From Lycocorax pyrrhopterus obiensis (taxonomy: Eukaryota; Chordata; Aves; Passeriformes; Paradisaeidae): 64,000 bases of DNA. Under the pieces are notes generated by a model. It ran no database searches and was not told the origin of the DNA. It was given only the letters and a program-made list of their open reading frames with translations. The stretch lies in contig JACSVZ010000001.1 in assembly GCA_014706295.1 (NCBI GenBank), positions 117,022,763 through 117,086,762 of the forward strand, read 5' to 3'. A program made the translations under genes and the position numbers. Each line of letters opens with the position of its first letter. Within the stretch, counting starts at the first letter, position 1. This document shows positions 1 to 12,700 of this stretch, one piece after another.

Positions 1-1144
1 TGTTTGGAGTTCCTGTTGCTTTTGTTTGCACAAATAACTTGGGGATTCAATCCAGTTCCAAAAAATATGTTTATAAGCTCATACATTACATGGTTACTGC
101 ATGTGCTGTAGTGTGAAAAACAGCACTGTAGAAATTACACTTCCATTGAATGCTATCAGCCTAGAAATATCATAAAAGAAGCCCTGTAAGAGTTCTGGAA
201 TTCTTACAGGGCACTTCACCAGCCTCTGGGTATTGTTCCAGCTGTCCCTGTAGGGAATTCTTTTAGAGAACTGCACAGAATTGAGGATATTTTCTTCTGT
301 GGGCTTAGGAAGGGGCCATAGTGTGAGAAATGCAAGCACAGAACAAGGAACTTTGGCCCTCCTGTCTTAATTTCCACGGGATGAAGATTGTCAAGTGGTT
401 GTTGAAGAGAGGGTGAAGGAGGACACAGGGCACTAATTCTGTTGGTAATGTTAGAGCTGTTCCATCTAGAAAGTTGTTTATCTGGAATCCTTTATTCAAC
501 TAAAACAGAGCAAAACTTTTCAAAATTGATGGGGCCCAGTGCTCCCTTTGTTCTGCCAGTGACATGCAAAACACTCTGTGAGGCTGATGTAATTCTTATG
601 TAACTCACATGTGCAACTGCATGTCCCACCCATTTTTAAATGAGCATCCTGTTAGTGTGGAATGCTGTAACACAGCATAAGGAGCTGTCATTAGAGCATA
701 TTTTCACACTCTGATGTGCAGAAGCTCCTTCAGCAGAGAACGGGAGCTTCACAAAACGTTATCTTGCAAACAAAATCGAATCAAGGACGCATTTAGAAAT
801 CATGTGAAGAAACATTGGAGGTTTGTCTCTCACCCAGTCCTCGGCAGATTGCAAATTAGGATGTTGTTAAAAACTGCAGGAATATTGTGTATAAATCTGC
901 TGGTTGAGAACCATGCCAGCTCCTCCAAAGTTACGAATCACTGAAGAAAAATGTTCAGCATCCTTTACTGGCATGTGTGCTTGTCTCTCATCACCTCTCC
1001 AGATATCTAAATTGTGAACAGTTTTGTTTTCCAAACCCTGTTTAGGAACCAGCTTTCCACAACTCTGGCAGAGATTTTTGTAGCTAAACTGAGATCACTG
1101 GCAAAGTAGAAAGGAACAAATTATTAAAAAAGCTTGGCCTCTAC
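1..1144. other. Unique AT-rich non-coding stretch
   Basis: No repeat family or gene is recognised here. Around 714-944 the plus strand has a 76-codon ATG frame with a basic composition and several CpGs, preceded by a weak acceptor-like run ending in CAG at 719-721. A second frame is also partly open there, so the frame is not convincing as coding sequence. Confidence 0.4.
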
Positions 1145-1310
1145 CTTTAGCTAAACACAGGCTCATAAATGTGTGATTGGGTGTCCTTCTGGTAGGATAT
1201 GGAGGGGCTTTTTTTAATATATCCTCTTGTAAGCTATTTCTATATAACTGCAGATCCTTTTCTGTGGAGGCTGCAGCATCAGTTGTTCTAGCAGAAGCTT
1301 CTTGCAGCAG
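1145..1310 (-). other. Candidate internal coding exon (unrecognised)
   Basis: On the minus strand a pyrimidine-rich run ending in 'tttgttgcag' (1320-1311) is followed by 166 nt open in one frame, 55 codons plus one base. It ends at 'ctaaag' next to 'gtagag', a usable but imperfect donor because position +5 is A. The encoded segment reads as a charged, possibly helical stretch (start LLQEASARTTDAAASTEKD) followed by a proline- and basic-rich part (APPYPTRRTPN). I do not recognise the protein. A second frame stays open for 31 codons and the third stops early. The larger open frame runs 1095-1454 without an obvious ATG. It could be a real exon of a gene spanning the window, a lncRNA exon, or chance. 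No partner exon was found nearby. Confidence 0.2.
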
Positions 1311-2422
1311 CTGCAACAAAATATGGAAAGTCTTGCAAGAGCATCTGCTGCTTTTATCTCCTTTTTTACCCAGATGAATGTGTACTTCAGCAAAATATAA
1401 GTATAGCATGCAGGAACTGGAATGGGATCCAGGGAAATATTTAAGAGTGCTCATCTGGTGTTCTGTTCCAGGCTTAACACGAATTTTCTTTTAAAATGTT
1501 TATGAGATTGCTGTTGGTATCAGATGACCTGGTAAATATAACCCATAGTCTTAAAATAATATTTTGGAAGGCACTGAAAGAAATAACTAAAGGAAACAGG
1601 ATTGTAAATATGTCAGCCCAAAGCTGAAAGACTTTCAAATCTCATCCACAACAAGATGAATTGATGCTAAATCTCAAAATGACATCGTTCTCTCTGTCAT
1701 GTGGCAAAAAAGTGCAGAATGTAAAGTGTTCAAAGCATCCTGGAAATGTTCTGTGTTGCAAGAATTGCAGTACATGCTTAAAGGCAACCAGCTGGTGGCA
1801 GATTCCCTAATTCACACTGAAATTATCATTATGTTCAGAACACCTTGGCCTTTTACTGGTGTTCTATGAAAAGCAATGCTTCTGGTACAATTTTTACAGT
1901 ATTTTAAAGACAGGTTCTCAAGAAGAGCTGGGGATCCAGAATGGTTGGAGGGTGGAGCAGAACGTATCTTATTTTAAAGTTTTGGGGGTAAAGCTAATGA
2001 CTGAGCTTTAAAATATGGATTTTTTTTTTTCTATTTATTCATTGAGTAGTGCAGTAGGAAGTTCATTAACAAAATGAGTGTGTAATATCTGTACTCAGGA
2101 GCCCGATCCAAGCCTTTCTGAGCAGTTGCTGAAGGAGAAGAGATGGCACAATTGGCTTGATTTGAAAACAATTATCAATTTTTTTTATTTTTTCTAAGCA
2201 GACATGCATCACCTCCAGTGCAGTGGGAACGTACTGTGGCTGTGCTCCCACTCAAACTCCGGGGTGAACTCGTTGTAGGCTTCCTTTTTCCCAAACAGAC
2301 TTGAGGGAAAGTGTAGGTAATGCTGAGAGAAAAAAATTTGAGCAGGGTAATTGCTCCCTTAGACAGTCCTGTAGGCTTTTTTTCACCTCAAGCCCTTGTG
2401 ACAAACTTGTGGAGGGGTTGAC
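1311..2422. other. Non-coding stretch, nothing recognised
   Basis: AT-rich unique sequence with short A and T runs (for example around 2020-2030 and 2180-2195). No repeat family, splice-bounded open frame or dense motif cluster was seen. Confidence 0.4.
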
Positions 2423-2510
2423 ATGTCCAGTAACATTCAGACTCTGAGCCACAGCACGGGACCATGCAGAAAGACATCCTGGAACTGATGGGTAGCACTG
2501 GAATTTCTGT
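2423..2510 (+). repeat. Diverged direct repeat, copy A
   Basis: This 88-nt segment begins 'atgtccagtaacattcag' and ends 'ggaatttctgt'. It aligns end to end with 3282-3365, with two 2-nt gaps and scattered substitutions, so identity is roughly 85 percent by eye. The central 'gaactgatgggtagca' is identical in both. Weak similarity may extend about 50 nt upstream (T run, then a 'tga-caaa-tgtg' pattern). It does not match CR1. It is either an old local duplication or two copies of an unrecognised dispersed repeat. Confidence 0.75.
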
Positions 2511-3281
2511 TTTCTTCCCATTTTTCCTACTTTTGTATTGCAAACTGTGGGTGACAAGAAGCTCATGTACACTCTTATGTACTCCAGGAACGCTCCTGTG
2601 TCAAAGGCTACATCTATTTATTCATTCTTCACTTCCCATCTGTGTTAAAATGGAAAGAAAATCCAACACGTGTTAGTATGTGAGGAGGATTTTTCTTTAT
2701 AAAGGAGTCTTTGGAACAGTTTCTAGCCACTCATTCTGGGCCCTGTGAGCTGATCCATTTGTACACAATTCCTCTGTATTTAGCTTGGACACGGCACGGG
2801 TGTGAAACATCCTGCAGGCTGCACAGAACCATGACATCATCTAATATTTCATTTTGGGTCAGATGCAGCATTGCTGGGTCCCCTCTGGAGCCAGGGCAGG
2901 TTGAATGCAATTCACTGTAGGGCTGTCCCTTATTTAGTTCTGCAAGGCTTGTCCCAGGGCAGCACTAGTGAGGATTTGAATGCTCCATCCCCTCTCCTGG
3001 TCTGGCAGGAGCAGCACTGCAGCCCTTATCTAGTCCAAGCCATGACACATGCTTTGCTGGGCAATAGCAAATCCCTCTTCATTCGTGCATAATTGTGAGG
3101 ACAGAGGATATTAAATGTGAAGGAATGGGTTCTGTTAGCAGCTGTGAAAATATGTCAGGACTAAATCTAAAGGAGTACGTTTTTTAGACATGGGACTTAG
3201 TCTGTGTGAGGTGTTGCTGTGGCAATCAACCTCCGTGATGGGTGGATATCATTTTTTTAAAGTATATGAGCAAAATGTGCA

Positions 3282-3365
3282 ATGTCCAGTAAAATTCAGA
3301 CTGATTCACAGCATGGGACTGTGTAGAAAGATCCTAGAACTGATGGGTAGCAGTGGAATTTCTGT
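3282..3365 (+). repeat. Diverged direct repeat, copy B
   Basis: This is the 84-nt partner of 2423-2510, in the same orientation and about 860 bp downstream. Both copies end at the same point ('tggaatttctgt'), after which their flanks are unrelated. That shared sharp boundary is what an insertion or duplication breakpoint would leave. Confidence 0.75.
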
Positions 3366-6300
3366 AGTAAGTAACATAACTTATAATTACTCCAATAAGT
3401 GCATGCAACTTTTCTGGACAAATGGTATCAATACTATTTTACATGCTCACTTGTTATTCTGAACACCTTCACCACATTCTGTGGCAAAAGAAGTTCCGGT
3501 TTGGAAGTGGGAGCACAAAATATAAACACTCAGCTCAGGAAGGGGATCCCTTCTGTTCTAGGTTTGCCAGTGTGGAAAGAGAAAAGATGATAGGTTAATT
3601 GGGTTTGAATGCCTAAGGGAGGAATAATTGATGTAAACTGTAAAAATCTCTGAGAAGATGCTTCAGAAGCCTACTGATGGATCACATATCTAGTGACATA
3701 TCACAACTGATAGGGGAAGCACTTAAGAGAATGTGCAGCTCTGAGAAGATAAAAAAATCAGAGTTTGTTGTGAAATGTATTTCTAATTAGCCAGCTAAAA
3801 CAGCAAGAAAGAAATTGAGAAGCTCTCAATATATTGATTTAAAAAACAAAACCAGAACAAATCCTTAAAAAGTAAGATTTAACTCTGTGTATGTGTATAT
3901 ATATGTAAATTAACATTCAGTTATGATTCATTTGCTGCATGTGAGGAGTATATTTCCTCTGAAAGGGATTTCTTTGGAAAAATAGCATTAATGTGATGGC
4001 AACGAGCTGTGAGATGGAATAAAGTTGACTCCATCTGTATCGTTACATGTTGAGGAGAATATCCAACACCATGGTGTTGAACAGCATCATTCCCAGGCAT
4101 TCGTTAACAGCATAACATCTGTGGCTGTAGCTGCTATCAAAGCCAAAGTAAATTAAAAATGTGAGACTCTGGATGCCGTGGTTAAGATTTTAAGCAAGTT
4201 TTGCTCTAATTTTCAGTGATGACTTTTACCGTACTTTTGGTTCAATAACTGCACATGACATATTTGTAATGTATTCCTCTGCTTCCACCGTGCTTTACTT
4301 CGTCTGGAAAAAGTGGCTTCATCCTAACAGCAGCAGGGTGCCTTTGCCAGGCTTTCTTTCTCATTCTCACCAAGAAGAAAGAGTTAAAAGGATGCCCACA
4401 ACCTGTGATCTGCAGGAGAGGCTCCCTAGGATCTTATTTGGTAGCTGGATGTGAGGGTGCAAAGGCGCCCTGGCATAAACCTTGGCCAAAGACTCTGTTC
4501 ATAGTGTTCCAACACAACAGCAAAAAAAAATCCCAAAAAAAGAGAAAAATAAACAAATCACTGCCTTAGCTTAGCTACAAAATAAAAAAAAAAGAGAACA
4601 AACCCAAACCCTGTTTGCTCACATCTGCATCTCGTGGTTTGGATCCAGAGTGAAAGCAAAAGTGTAGAAGTGTTGAAATATCATTTCAGTGGCTGTTAGG
4701 AGGAGGAGGGTTTGTTCCTGGTACACCTGGGTCCTTGGGCCAAGCCCAAAACATTCTGTTCCTCTCTGCTGGTCTGGCTCAGGGTGTCACACCCAGCAGC
4801 TCTGCTGGGTCCCTGCTCCTCCACGGGAGCACTGGTCAGCAACATTTGGATCTGTGGCTGATGCAGAGTGACATCAGTAGGGAAACCAACCTCTGGGATT
4901 CAGCCATTTCCATTCTGGTTTCATTTATTACATGCTGCTGTTGCAGGAAAAGCAGCAAAATGTTCTTTGGGGTTTTTTTGTGAAAAGATAGGTGTGACAA
5001 AAGGTAGCACATCCTTCAGGTACGGGGTGGGCGCACACTGAATTTCCCCCATAACCTGCAGCTCAACAAACCTGGCAGGTGCTGCTCTGAAGAGGTTTGG
5101 GATGCAGTGGTTGAATCTTGTCCTCACAAAATGAGCCAAGACATACAAATCGAGCAGTTTGAGCACATCTAAATGTTCAGGCATGAACCAAAGCTACACT
5201 GAATGCAGTAAAACTGTCTTTTCCAGCTCAGCTTCTGACCTGCATGACACAGCTGGCAGGGACAAGAGAGAACTGGCAGTGTGCACTGCTGCTGCAAATT
5301 TTAATGTGGAACATCCACTTGTATTCCTTCTTGGTTGGTTTTATATCCTAAATGCAACAGAAGAATTATGGAATTGAGTTAAATGAAGCAGATACTGCAG
5401 TAGACAGAAACAAGTCAATTTCAGAAAAATAAACATCTCGTGTTTGAAATATGGAAGTCTTTTTAAAGTTTTCTATAGCCAAATACACACTGCCATCAAT
5501 ATGGTGAAATCTAGAGAAAGGAATGCAATGAGTGCCAAAATCCTGTCTTGTGAACAGCTTTAATTATCAGTTTGAGCCTGTGGTGGAACAATGAAAATCC
5601 AGACTATTTGCATTATTCACTGTTTCCATTTGTATGTACTTTATCATAATGTTTCTTCTCCATAGCCTGCCTCAGGTTTGAGTTTTTAATCTCTCATTGT
5701 TTTGGTTGTGAATGCTCAAAGGATATGTTTGGGTTTTTAGAATTTAAAGTAACTGTTTTCTTTAAATACTTGCGATGCTGTGATCTGATTTTCCTAATAC
5801 ATATAGAGATACCTGAATTCAAGCTGACCAAAGGCTTCTGATTCCCAGAAAAAAAATCACCCATTTTCTGTTAAAATAAGCACATTTATTTAAAAAAAAA
5901 GTTAACAACAAAAGCCCAGACCAAATCACTTCCTTTTCTTGTATTAGTGATGGTGGCCATGAATTAAAAACACACTTCCTTTTACAGCAGCTGAGGGGAG
6001 GTCACTTGGAAAAGTTTCTAAGCCTTTCTGAGTTCTGAGGTAACATTTTCAATTCTTAATATAATTATAGTTTGGCATTTATGAGAAATACTGCCAGCAT
6101 TAATTACTGGACAGTGTCTTTCAGCAAGGAAACTTTAGAAACCTTGAAATTTCCCAGTACTCTATTGAAGTATTACGTAATATTTTGCTTTGATTTGTTT
6201 CTTATCCTTCTGAAAAGATGAAAGTCATGCTGAGCTTGGGATCCAAATATAACAAATTTACTCAGAGATCAACAAACAAAATACAGTGATTATGTCCAGG

Positions 6301-6668
6301 AAATAAGAATTTTTCCCCATCAGGGTGTGCGTTTTGAATTATTTGTGTATTAATTTGCTTTCAGTGATGAGCAGTTCAAATTACAATTTGACCACATAGG
6401 TTTAATGTAAATTTAAACTTCATTATTTTTGGAGAGGTTTTTTATTAGCCTCAGTAACATCCTGTGCTTGTGCCAGTCACCTTTCCTGTGTAACATGCTT
6501 CAGAATTCCAGGGTTTAGATATCCACGTGGGTGGTGCAAGCAGAAGAAAATTTGTGGTTTCAGTTTAGTAATTGATCCGAACTTCTGTACACCCAGATAA
6601 AATCAGTATTTATCAATTCCGATGTGTGATTCTGATTACATTTAAACCAAGTTAAATTTCAGTAATCC
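3366..6668. other. Non-coding stretch with A-rich tract
   Basis: No gene is recognised. There is an A-rich low-complexity block at about 4511-4615 and a GC-richer patch at 4690-4880. The patch holds a perfect 9-bp inverted repeat with a 2-nt loop (4791-4810) and a CRE-like TGACATCA near 4869-4876. Open frames in the patch overlap and look incidental. Confidence 0.4.
4791..4810. repeat. Short perfect hairpin/dyad
   Basis: ACCCAGCAG and CTGCTGGGT are exact reverse complements separated by CT, so the 20-nt segment can fold as a tight hairpin. Its function is unknown and a dyad this short is expected occasionally by chance. Confidence 0.6.
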
Positions 6669-6750
6669 CACAGAATCACAGAATTGCTGGGGTTGGAAGG
6701 GACCTCTGGAGATCATCTGATCCAACCTCCCTGCCAAGGCAGGGTTCCCA
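6669..6750 (-). mobile_element. CR1 LINE 3'-end fragment
   Basis: The plus strand reads 'cagaatcacagaattgctgg' and continues into 'ggttggaagggacctctgg', 'gatcatctgatccaacctcc' and 'ctgccaaggcagggttccc'. This is the reverse complement of the bird CR1 3' terminus: the ATTCT(A/G)TG tail, then the 'ggtcccttccaacc' block. The element therefore lies on the minus strand with its tail at about 6669. It is heavily 5'-truncated, as is usual for CR1, at about 80 nt. Similarity is strong, suggesting a moderately young copy. Confidence 0.93.
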
Positions 6751-6889
6751 TAATAAAAGAATTCTCATAATTAGCAATCTCTTAAGACCCTTAGAATGAA
6801 ATGGTCGCCCCACTGAATTTAGTGGCAAAATTGTGAGTAAAACCAAGAGTTGGGGAAAAAAAGGAAAAAAACCTCCCTAACTGGAAACA

Positions 6890-7262
6890 CTTAAAATTTG
6901 GTTGCAGCCTGAATGTGCTCCAGGAACGTCCCACAGTGCTGCCTGTGGTGACTTGTGCTTAACCAAGCGTCCGGAAACGCTGGGATCCTCAGCCTCCTTT
7001 CCAAGAGCTGTGTCAGAGCTCTGTGGCACGGAGAGCTGGGGCTCCCAGGGCTTTTTGGGGCTGAGGATGGGCACCCTGGAGCAGCTGGGTTGCTGTGGCC
7101 TTGGAAAACCCGGGGAACAACCGCAGGACTGGGTATCCCACAAGTGCTGAGAGAGAAAACCCCAGCAGCTTTCCACAAATGGGTACAAAGCTTCATGGAA
7201 ACACTTCCCAAATGCTTGGACTTTAAAAAGGAAGTCGGGATCGTTAAATATATTCCTGTTTA
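6890..7262. other. GC-rich island between two CR1 fragments
   Basis: This block is clearly richer in G+C than its surroundings and contains CpGs (for example 'agcgtccggaaacgct' at 6965-6980). It is open in two frames on each strand over about 250-320 nt, which reflects low stop density in GC-rich sequence rather than coding. It lies between a minus-strand CR1 tail (6669-6750) and a plus-strand CR1 (7280-7475) whose truncated 5' ends face inward. It could be an unrecognised repeat, a host segment caught between two insertions, or a diverged CR1 interior. I cannot assign it. Confidence 0.45.
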
Positions 7263-7279
7263 GCTCAGAAAAAAGGTTA

Positions 7280-7475
7280 CCTTTTCAGGTTGGGCATCAG
7301 AAGGAGTTTCTTCAGGGAGAAGGTTTTTAAACATGGGAATGGACTGTCCAGGGAGCTGGTGGGGTCACCCTCTCTGGAGGTGTTCAAGAAATGACTGGAT
7401 GTGGCACTCAGTGCTTTGGCAGGGATTGGACTTGATGATCTTGGAGGTCTTTTCCTCTCTAAAGTATCCTGTGGT
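7280..7475 (+). mobile_element. CR1 LINE fragment
   Basis: The plus-strand sequence runs 'ttcaggttgggcatcagaag', then 'ggagaaggtttttaaacatg', 'ctggaggtgttcaagaaatg', 'ggattggacttgatgatctt' and 'ggaggtcttttcc'. This is the CR1 3' region in its normal order. The terminal tail is decayed ('aaagtatcctgtggt' where an ATTCTGTGAT-like repeat is expected). It is 5'-truncated and about 195 nt long. Many substitutions relative to family-like sequence indicate an older insertion. Confidence 0.93.
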
Positions 7476-9737
7476 AAAGCCAGCAAAAATCTCAACCAAA
7501 GGCCCCTGATGATCTTACAGTGATCACAGCAGAGCTTATTAAACACCAGTATCTTCCACAGCTTAAGGAAAGGCAGCTGCTGATTTGTTCAGCCTCTAGG
7601 TTTAAAAATATTTCTTAATTTTATTTTTTTTACTTTGAGACAATTCGATTGTGATGGTCCAAAATTTGTTGCAGGGTGCATGATTGGAGTTCAGATACTG
7701 GAGTCTTGTTTTGAGCAGGAATGTGGGGTTTTAGTTTGAACCACCCACTGAAGAGGCGAAATTCTGGTCTTTAGCGTGGCTGGATTGCCCTCAGAACTTT
7801 ATCACACAGTTTAAGCCCAGGACACTGCCTAAAAACTGATTAGAGAAAGTCTTTTGTATAGAACCATCACTGTTGGGTGATGATTCTGTCTTGGTCCTAA
7901 AAATAGTTATAATAAAAGTAAAATATTTCCCCCACAGCATCAAGCATCTCATATTTTCAGTAGTTTAGCTACTTTTGATACCTTTCAAGATCTTTGTTTC
8001 TGTTGCTTCTTGCAGGTTAATATGCCCAGCAGCCTTTACTTTTACAGCTTTTAAAGGTGCTTTCTCCTTTAAATAGAACAAAAATGCTAATGGTACAATT
8101 TCCAGTGAAGAGCAAAGGCAGATTGTAAATATTTTATAATTCATTATTCAGTTAGCACATCGTGGAAAGTGATGCTTTCCTTTAAATGTTCAGTTGAAAT
8201 TGAACTTTTTTTCTTTCCTCCTTCTCTTCTCCCCTTCTTTTTCTGAAAACTGCATAATTCATCCCAATTCAGTTGCTGAGACGAAGCACTTGAGACTTTG
8301 TGAAAGTCTGCTCTGGTAAGCTGTGACTTTGCACAGAAATAAAAGACAGTTATTAGTGTAAAAGAATTTTTGTCCTTGTACTCATTTAAACAAAAATGAG
8401 GGTGTTTTCCTCAGCAGGGTAAAAAAGTTCATTTCTTACTCAAATAAGGCTTTTATTTGTCACTCATGATGGGTGACAACAAGAAAAGAAGCCAAGAAAA
8501 TAAAAAGTCTTGAACACTGAACTTGGAAGACAACTTGGGACTGGGGTCAGTGCCACAAATATTTCTGAGAAATGCAGTGTACTAAATACCTTTTGTATCA
8601 ACTAAAAGAGAGAGCTCCTGCATTTTTAAAAGGGCATTAAAATATGCAAAATCATGCAATGCCTGTGCCAATAAAGCATTAAAGGTGCATGGAAAATGTC
8701 TACACTCTTCACAGGTGCTTTGGGGCACTCTTCTGATATTCCTTTTAGGGTACCAGTGGGTGCTGTGCCTTTATTTTTCATCTTTTCTCTTGAATTTACA
8801 AACGTCAGATTATATAAATGAAAAATTTTTAAGGGAATCCAGAGTATTTTGGGGGAACCTAGACTAAACATTTCCTTACTGTTTAAGCCAGAAGAAATTA
8901 TTTACATCATTCATTCATTGAACATCTGAAAAAAAGACTGGAACCATTTCTCCCTGGCTTCTTTAATTCCGGCAGATTTTGCTACACAAACCCTCTGTGT
9001 GAGTTTTCTAGAAAAGTAGTGCACCAAATATAGTGACTGTACTAACAATTAACTCAACCTCATTAAAACAGAGGTTTAGCAGTCTCAAATATTCACTTGT
9101 TTCATCGACATCTAGGTGAATAAAATGGGCAACCCAGAAACTTCAATTTATTTTTAGAATTTATAGTGTATCTTATTTTTTTCTCCCCCTAAAAATTTCA
9201 AATTTTAGCACAATTTTTGCTTGAATTTGTCTCAGAGTTCTATTTACAACATTTACAGTACCTCTCTGAGAGTTTAATTTCTTTTTTTTTTTTTGCCGGG
9301 CTAAAATTTAAGTTCTTGTTTTTATCAGAGGTGAAAGCATTTAGACTTAAATGATGTTAGCTGAGACCCTAAGAATTACAACAAACTGTTTTTCCATTTC
9401 TTTCTGCATTTCTCGCATGTGGGAACCAATTCTTTGCCAATAAAAGAGTGTTTATAACGTAAATATGGGAAGAACCTGATTTCTGTGCAGGTGAGTTATG
9501 TGCATTTTAAAAATACAAAATATATGTGAGTTTGAGGGGTCTCATTTTTTCAAATGCATTTCTCTATAACTTTGCTGAATATGTGAATTACAGATGTAAT
9601 TTGCAGAAGCACAGGAATATAAGAAAATAAAGAAAGGTGGGTCATTTAAAAATGGAAACAGTCATGGTGCTCAAGAGACTTCTAAAAGTTTGTAAATTGT
9701 TACAATTTTTACTACGGCCACTGGTTAGTTTGAAATT
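7476..9737. other. Non-coding stretch, nothing recognised
   Basis: AT-rich unique sequence. There is a T13 run at 9282-9294 and an acceptor-like 'ttgcttcttgcag' near 8003-8015 with no convincing exon after it. No gene or repeat family is recognised. Confidence 0.4.
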
Positions 9738-9790
9738 TAGAATCATTGATCATCCTGAGCTGGAAGGGACCCACAAGGATCATGAGGCTT
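9738..9790 (-). mobile_element. Old CR1 3'-tail fragment
   Basis: 'tagaatcattgatcatcctg' followed by 'agctggaagggacccacaag' and 'gatcat' is the reverse complement of a CR1 3' end of the type with a 'cttgtgggtcccttcca' block. Only about 50 nt can be recognised before similarity is lost, so this is a short and probably old minus-strand copy. Confidence 0.8.
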
Positions 9791-12700
9791 GAAATGCCAT
9801 TTTTTATGTCATATAATGTATATTAAATAATTGATCCTTAAGCTTCCCTCAGAGTTATAATTCTAGTTACTATTTTTAGAAGTAAGCAATTGCTGAGTCT
9901 TAATAAAAAACTTCCAATAAAGAGTCTTGTGTGGAGAAAAAGGAGAGATCTTAAAACCCGATGAAGACAGAAAGCAAGAGAACAGTTGGTAATATAATGA
10001 AAACTTGGAAAAATCTTGCAGTGTTTGTGGAGGTTGGTAAATTGGAGACAAACTGTCCTCACCTAAGTTCTTGAATGTGCTTTACTCCCCTTTCATCTGG
10101 AGACAAGCATCTGGCTGCTTGTGACTTAATTATTTATAGAATCTTGTTTTCTGGGCAGGCTGGAAGTTGCAACAGAAATGTCCTTAAGATTGTGACTCAT
10201 TAGGGCTTGGTGAGTCACAGGTAGCAAACAGGATGCTGCTAGAATTGGACAACATTTAACCTCAAAGTGTTTAGGTTTGTTTGGTTGGTTTGTTTCTTTT
10301 TTTAAACCCACAATTTTCTTCCTTTATTCCTTTCTAAGAAGAGAGATTGGCACATTAGGAAAAAAAGGAGATAATGGTTCCCATAAAATCAGGAGGTTTT
10401 TTCCTGCTATGCTGAGAGTGATTTGAAAAATTCCATGTCTCTGAACATAGTGAAATTCAGACAGCTTTGGGAGACAGGACCAGAGGTTATTCTGAGCAAT
10501 CAGGATCATTACTACCTAACAGTTCTATGAGATCTTGCGGTTGTGTTGGAATTCTTAATTTCACTGGTAACAAAAATATTCCCTCACAAAGTTGTTCAGA
10601 TCCACTCCATTAAGGTGGCTTCACCTTGCACAGGTAACAAACAGAGAAAGGGGGATTGGAGCTCTTGGAGCTGGAGGCAAAAGGTGGCAGAATTGACAAA
10701 TTAGGTGTTCACACTTTGAATTGTATATTAAACTCAATAACTAGAACTTTATACCTCCAGAAACGAATCAATTTTTGCAGGTTGATATAATTTTGAGTGA
10801 ATTAAAACCAAAGGGGGAAGTTTCTTTCCTCCTGTGGCAAAATGATTGAAACTCAGGTGTTTACACCATCTTTTGTCTGCTCTGTAGGTTCTCTAAGGAC
10901 AATACTTTATTCCTCCACAATGCCTGTGCCAAGATTGGTAAATTTTGAGATACACAGTGATGGTTTGGTGTCTATTTTAATAATTCTTTCTTTTGCCTTG
11001 TGGGAGTTTTATTTAAGAAGCAGACAATGAGAAATGCTTTGGTTTTTCAAAGAAGTGGTTTTAAGACTTAACTAAAATTGAAAAATAAAGCAAATGCTAT
11101 GACAAAACTTTCTAATAGATTTTGAACCCTAAAATCCAACCTTCCTCAGAGACTTTGTACCTCAAAGTGGCTGAAGATGGTGTTGCGTATTTGTGGACAT
11201 TCTACAGGTAAGGGGAGAAGTTGTGTTTAGAAATCTTTAAAGTGTGTGTTCAGACACTTCCTCCCTCTCAGAGGATGAACTGGATATTGCACAACACCTT
11301 TTTTTCATTCATTTTCCTTAGACAAGAACAAGCATATGATGAAATAAACACAGAGAGAGCAATTAGGACCACAAGATCGAAAAGAACTGGTGTTCAGCAG
11401 GGTTTATTATTCATGAGTTTGGTTTGGACACAAAATATTCCACAAAGGAATTGATATTGAAAAGTAGTTTGAAGATGTACAGGGGACATCTCAACTTTAT
11501 ATTCTGGCTCAAAGAAAGGCTGTACCTAAAGCAGCTGAGCTCCTGAACTGTTTTGCATAGAACTGGAAAACTTTGATTTTGTGATTTTCTGTTTCTGAGG
11601 CTTCCAGTGATAAAAATTAACATTTTTCTGTTCTTTTGAGCCAAAAGTAAATTTGTAAAGGGTATTTATTCAAGTTTCATTCACTACAGCTGAGAAAGGG
11701 AAGTGTTTAAAAATTTGTTGAGTTTTTTTAGGTTTAATAAGCATTGTTATCAAATTTCTTTGGTAAATGTTCTGACAATAGATGAAGTCTGTCAACATTA
11801 GAATACTTTTCCTTGGAATTAAGATCTAATATGTTTGGGAAGGGAGGTGTTCCTGATATATTCTATAATAGTGCTAATTCTAGTAAAAACTGGTATATTG
11901 AGATAACCTGACTTGATATAGTCTCAACAATTTATATTTTCTATTATCTTCAGAGTTTTTTGATTTTCCTAGGACTAGGGAGCATCCAAAGCGTAATAAA
12001 GCATACTTAAAAGATGTAATATTTAATTTTTCTTTTATGTAGGGAAGCTCCAGTAGAAAATGAGTAAGAGTGATCATAAAATGACGTTTTCATCAGTACT
12101 TGACAACACAGGCGAAATTTCATGAAGCTTTCAAATTGTTTACTCAGCTGATAATAATGGCACGTGTATCATGGTCCTGCTTCCCCAAAGATAAACTCTA
12201 CTCAATGCAACATTTCTCCCAAATTCCTTTGGGATTTTGACTAAACTGCTTTGTGCATTCACCACATTTCCTCTTAAATGCATCTCTTGAGCTTCAGCAC
12301 TCTGAAATCCTAAGGGGCACCTCTTTTAACCTAAACAGAAGCAGGGCAATTAAGTCTCCTAAAGGTCATCTGTTGCATTTGTAGATGTGGAAGGAACAAG
12401 CAGCCCAAGTGTCCCCAAACTGCACTTGAAATAAAGAGCAATGGAGTTGTGCAGTGTAAAAATTTTTATTCTTTGATTCTACTCAGCCTTTTCCAGTAGT
12501 TCAGGGTAGGTGCAGCATAAAATCAGACAATGTAAAACTAGGATTTCTTGCTGTATCCCACAGCTGCTTTCCCACCTCAGAAGGAAGAATAGCAAAGAAT
12601 TCGGTATTTGGCAAAGGGAGTTAAAGCAGTGTTGTGATCACACTTGGGGCAATGCACTCTGTAACAGCTCTGGCCTCAAAAATCTTGTCCAGAATATCCT

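Noticed and set aside
6877..7263. Four overlapping open frames on both strands
   Set aside because: Simultaneous openness in four frames is explained by GC-rich, stop-poor sequence. None has a family signature or splice boundaries.
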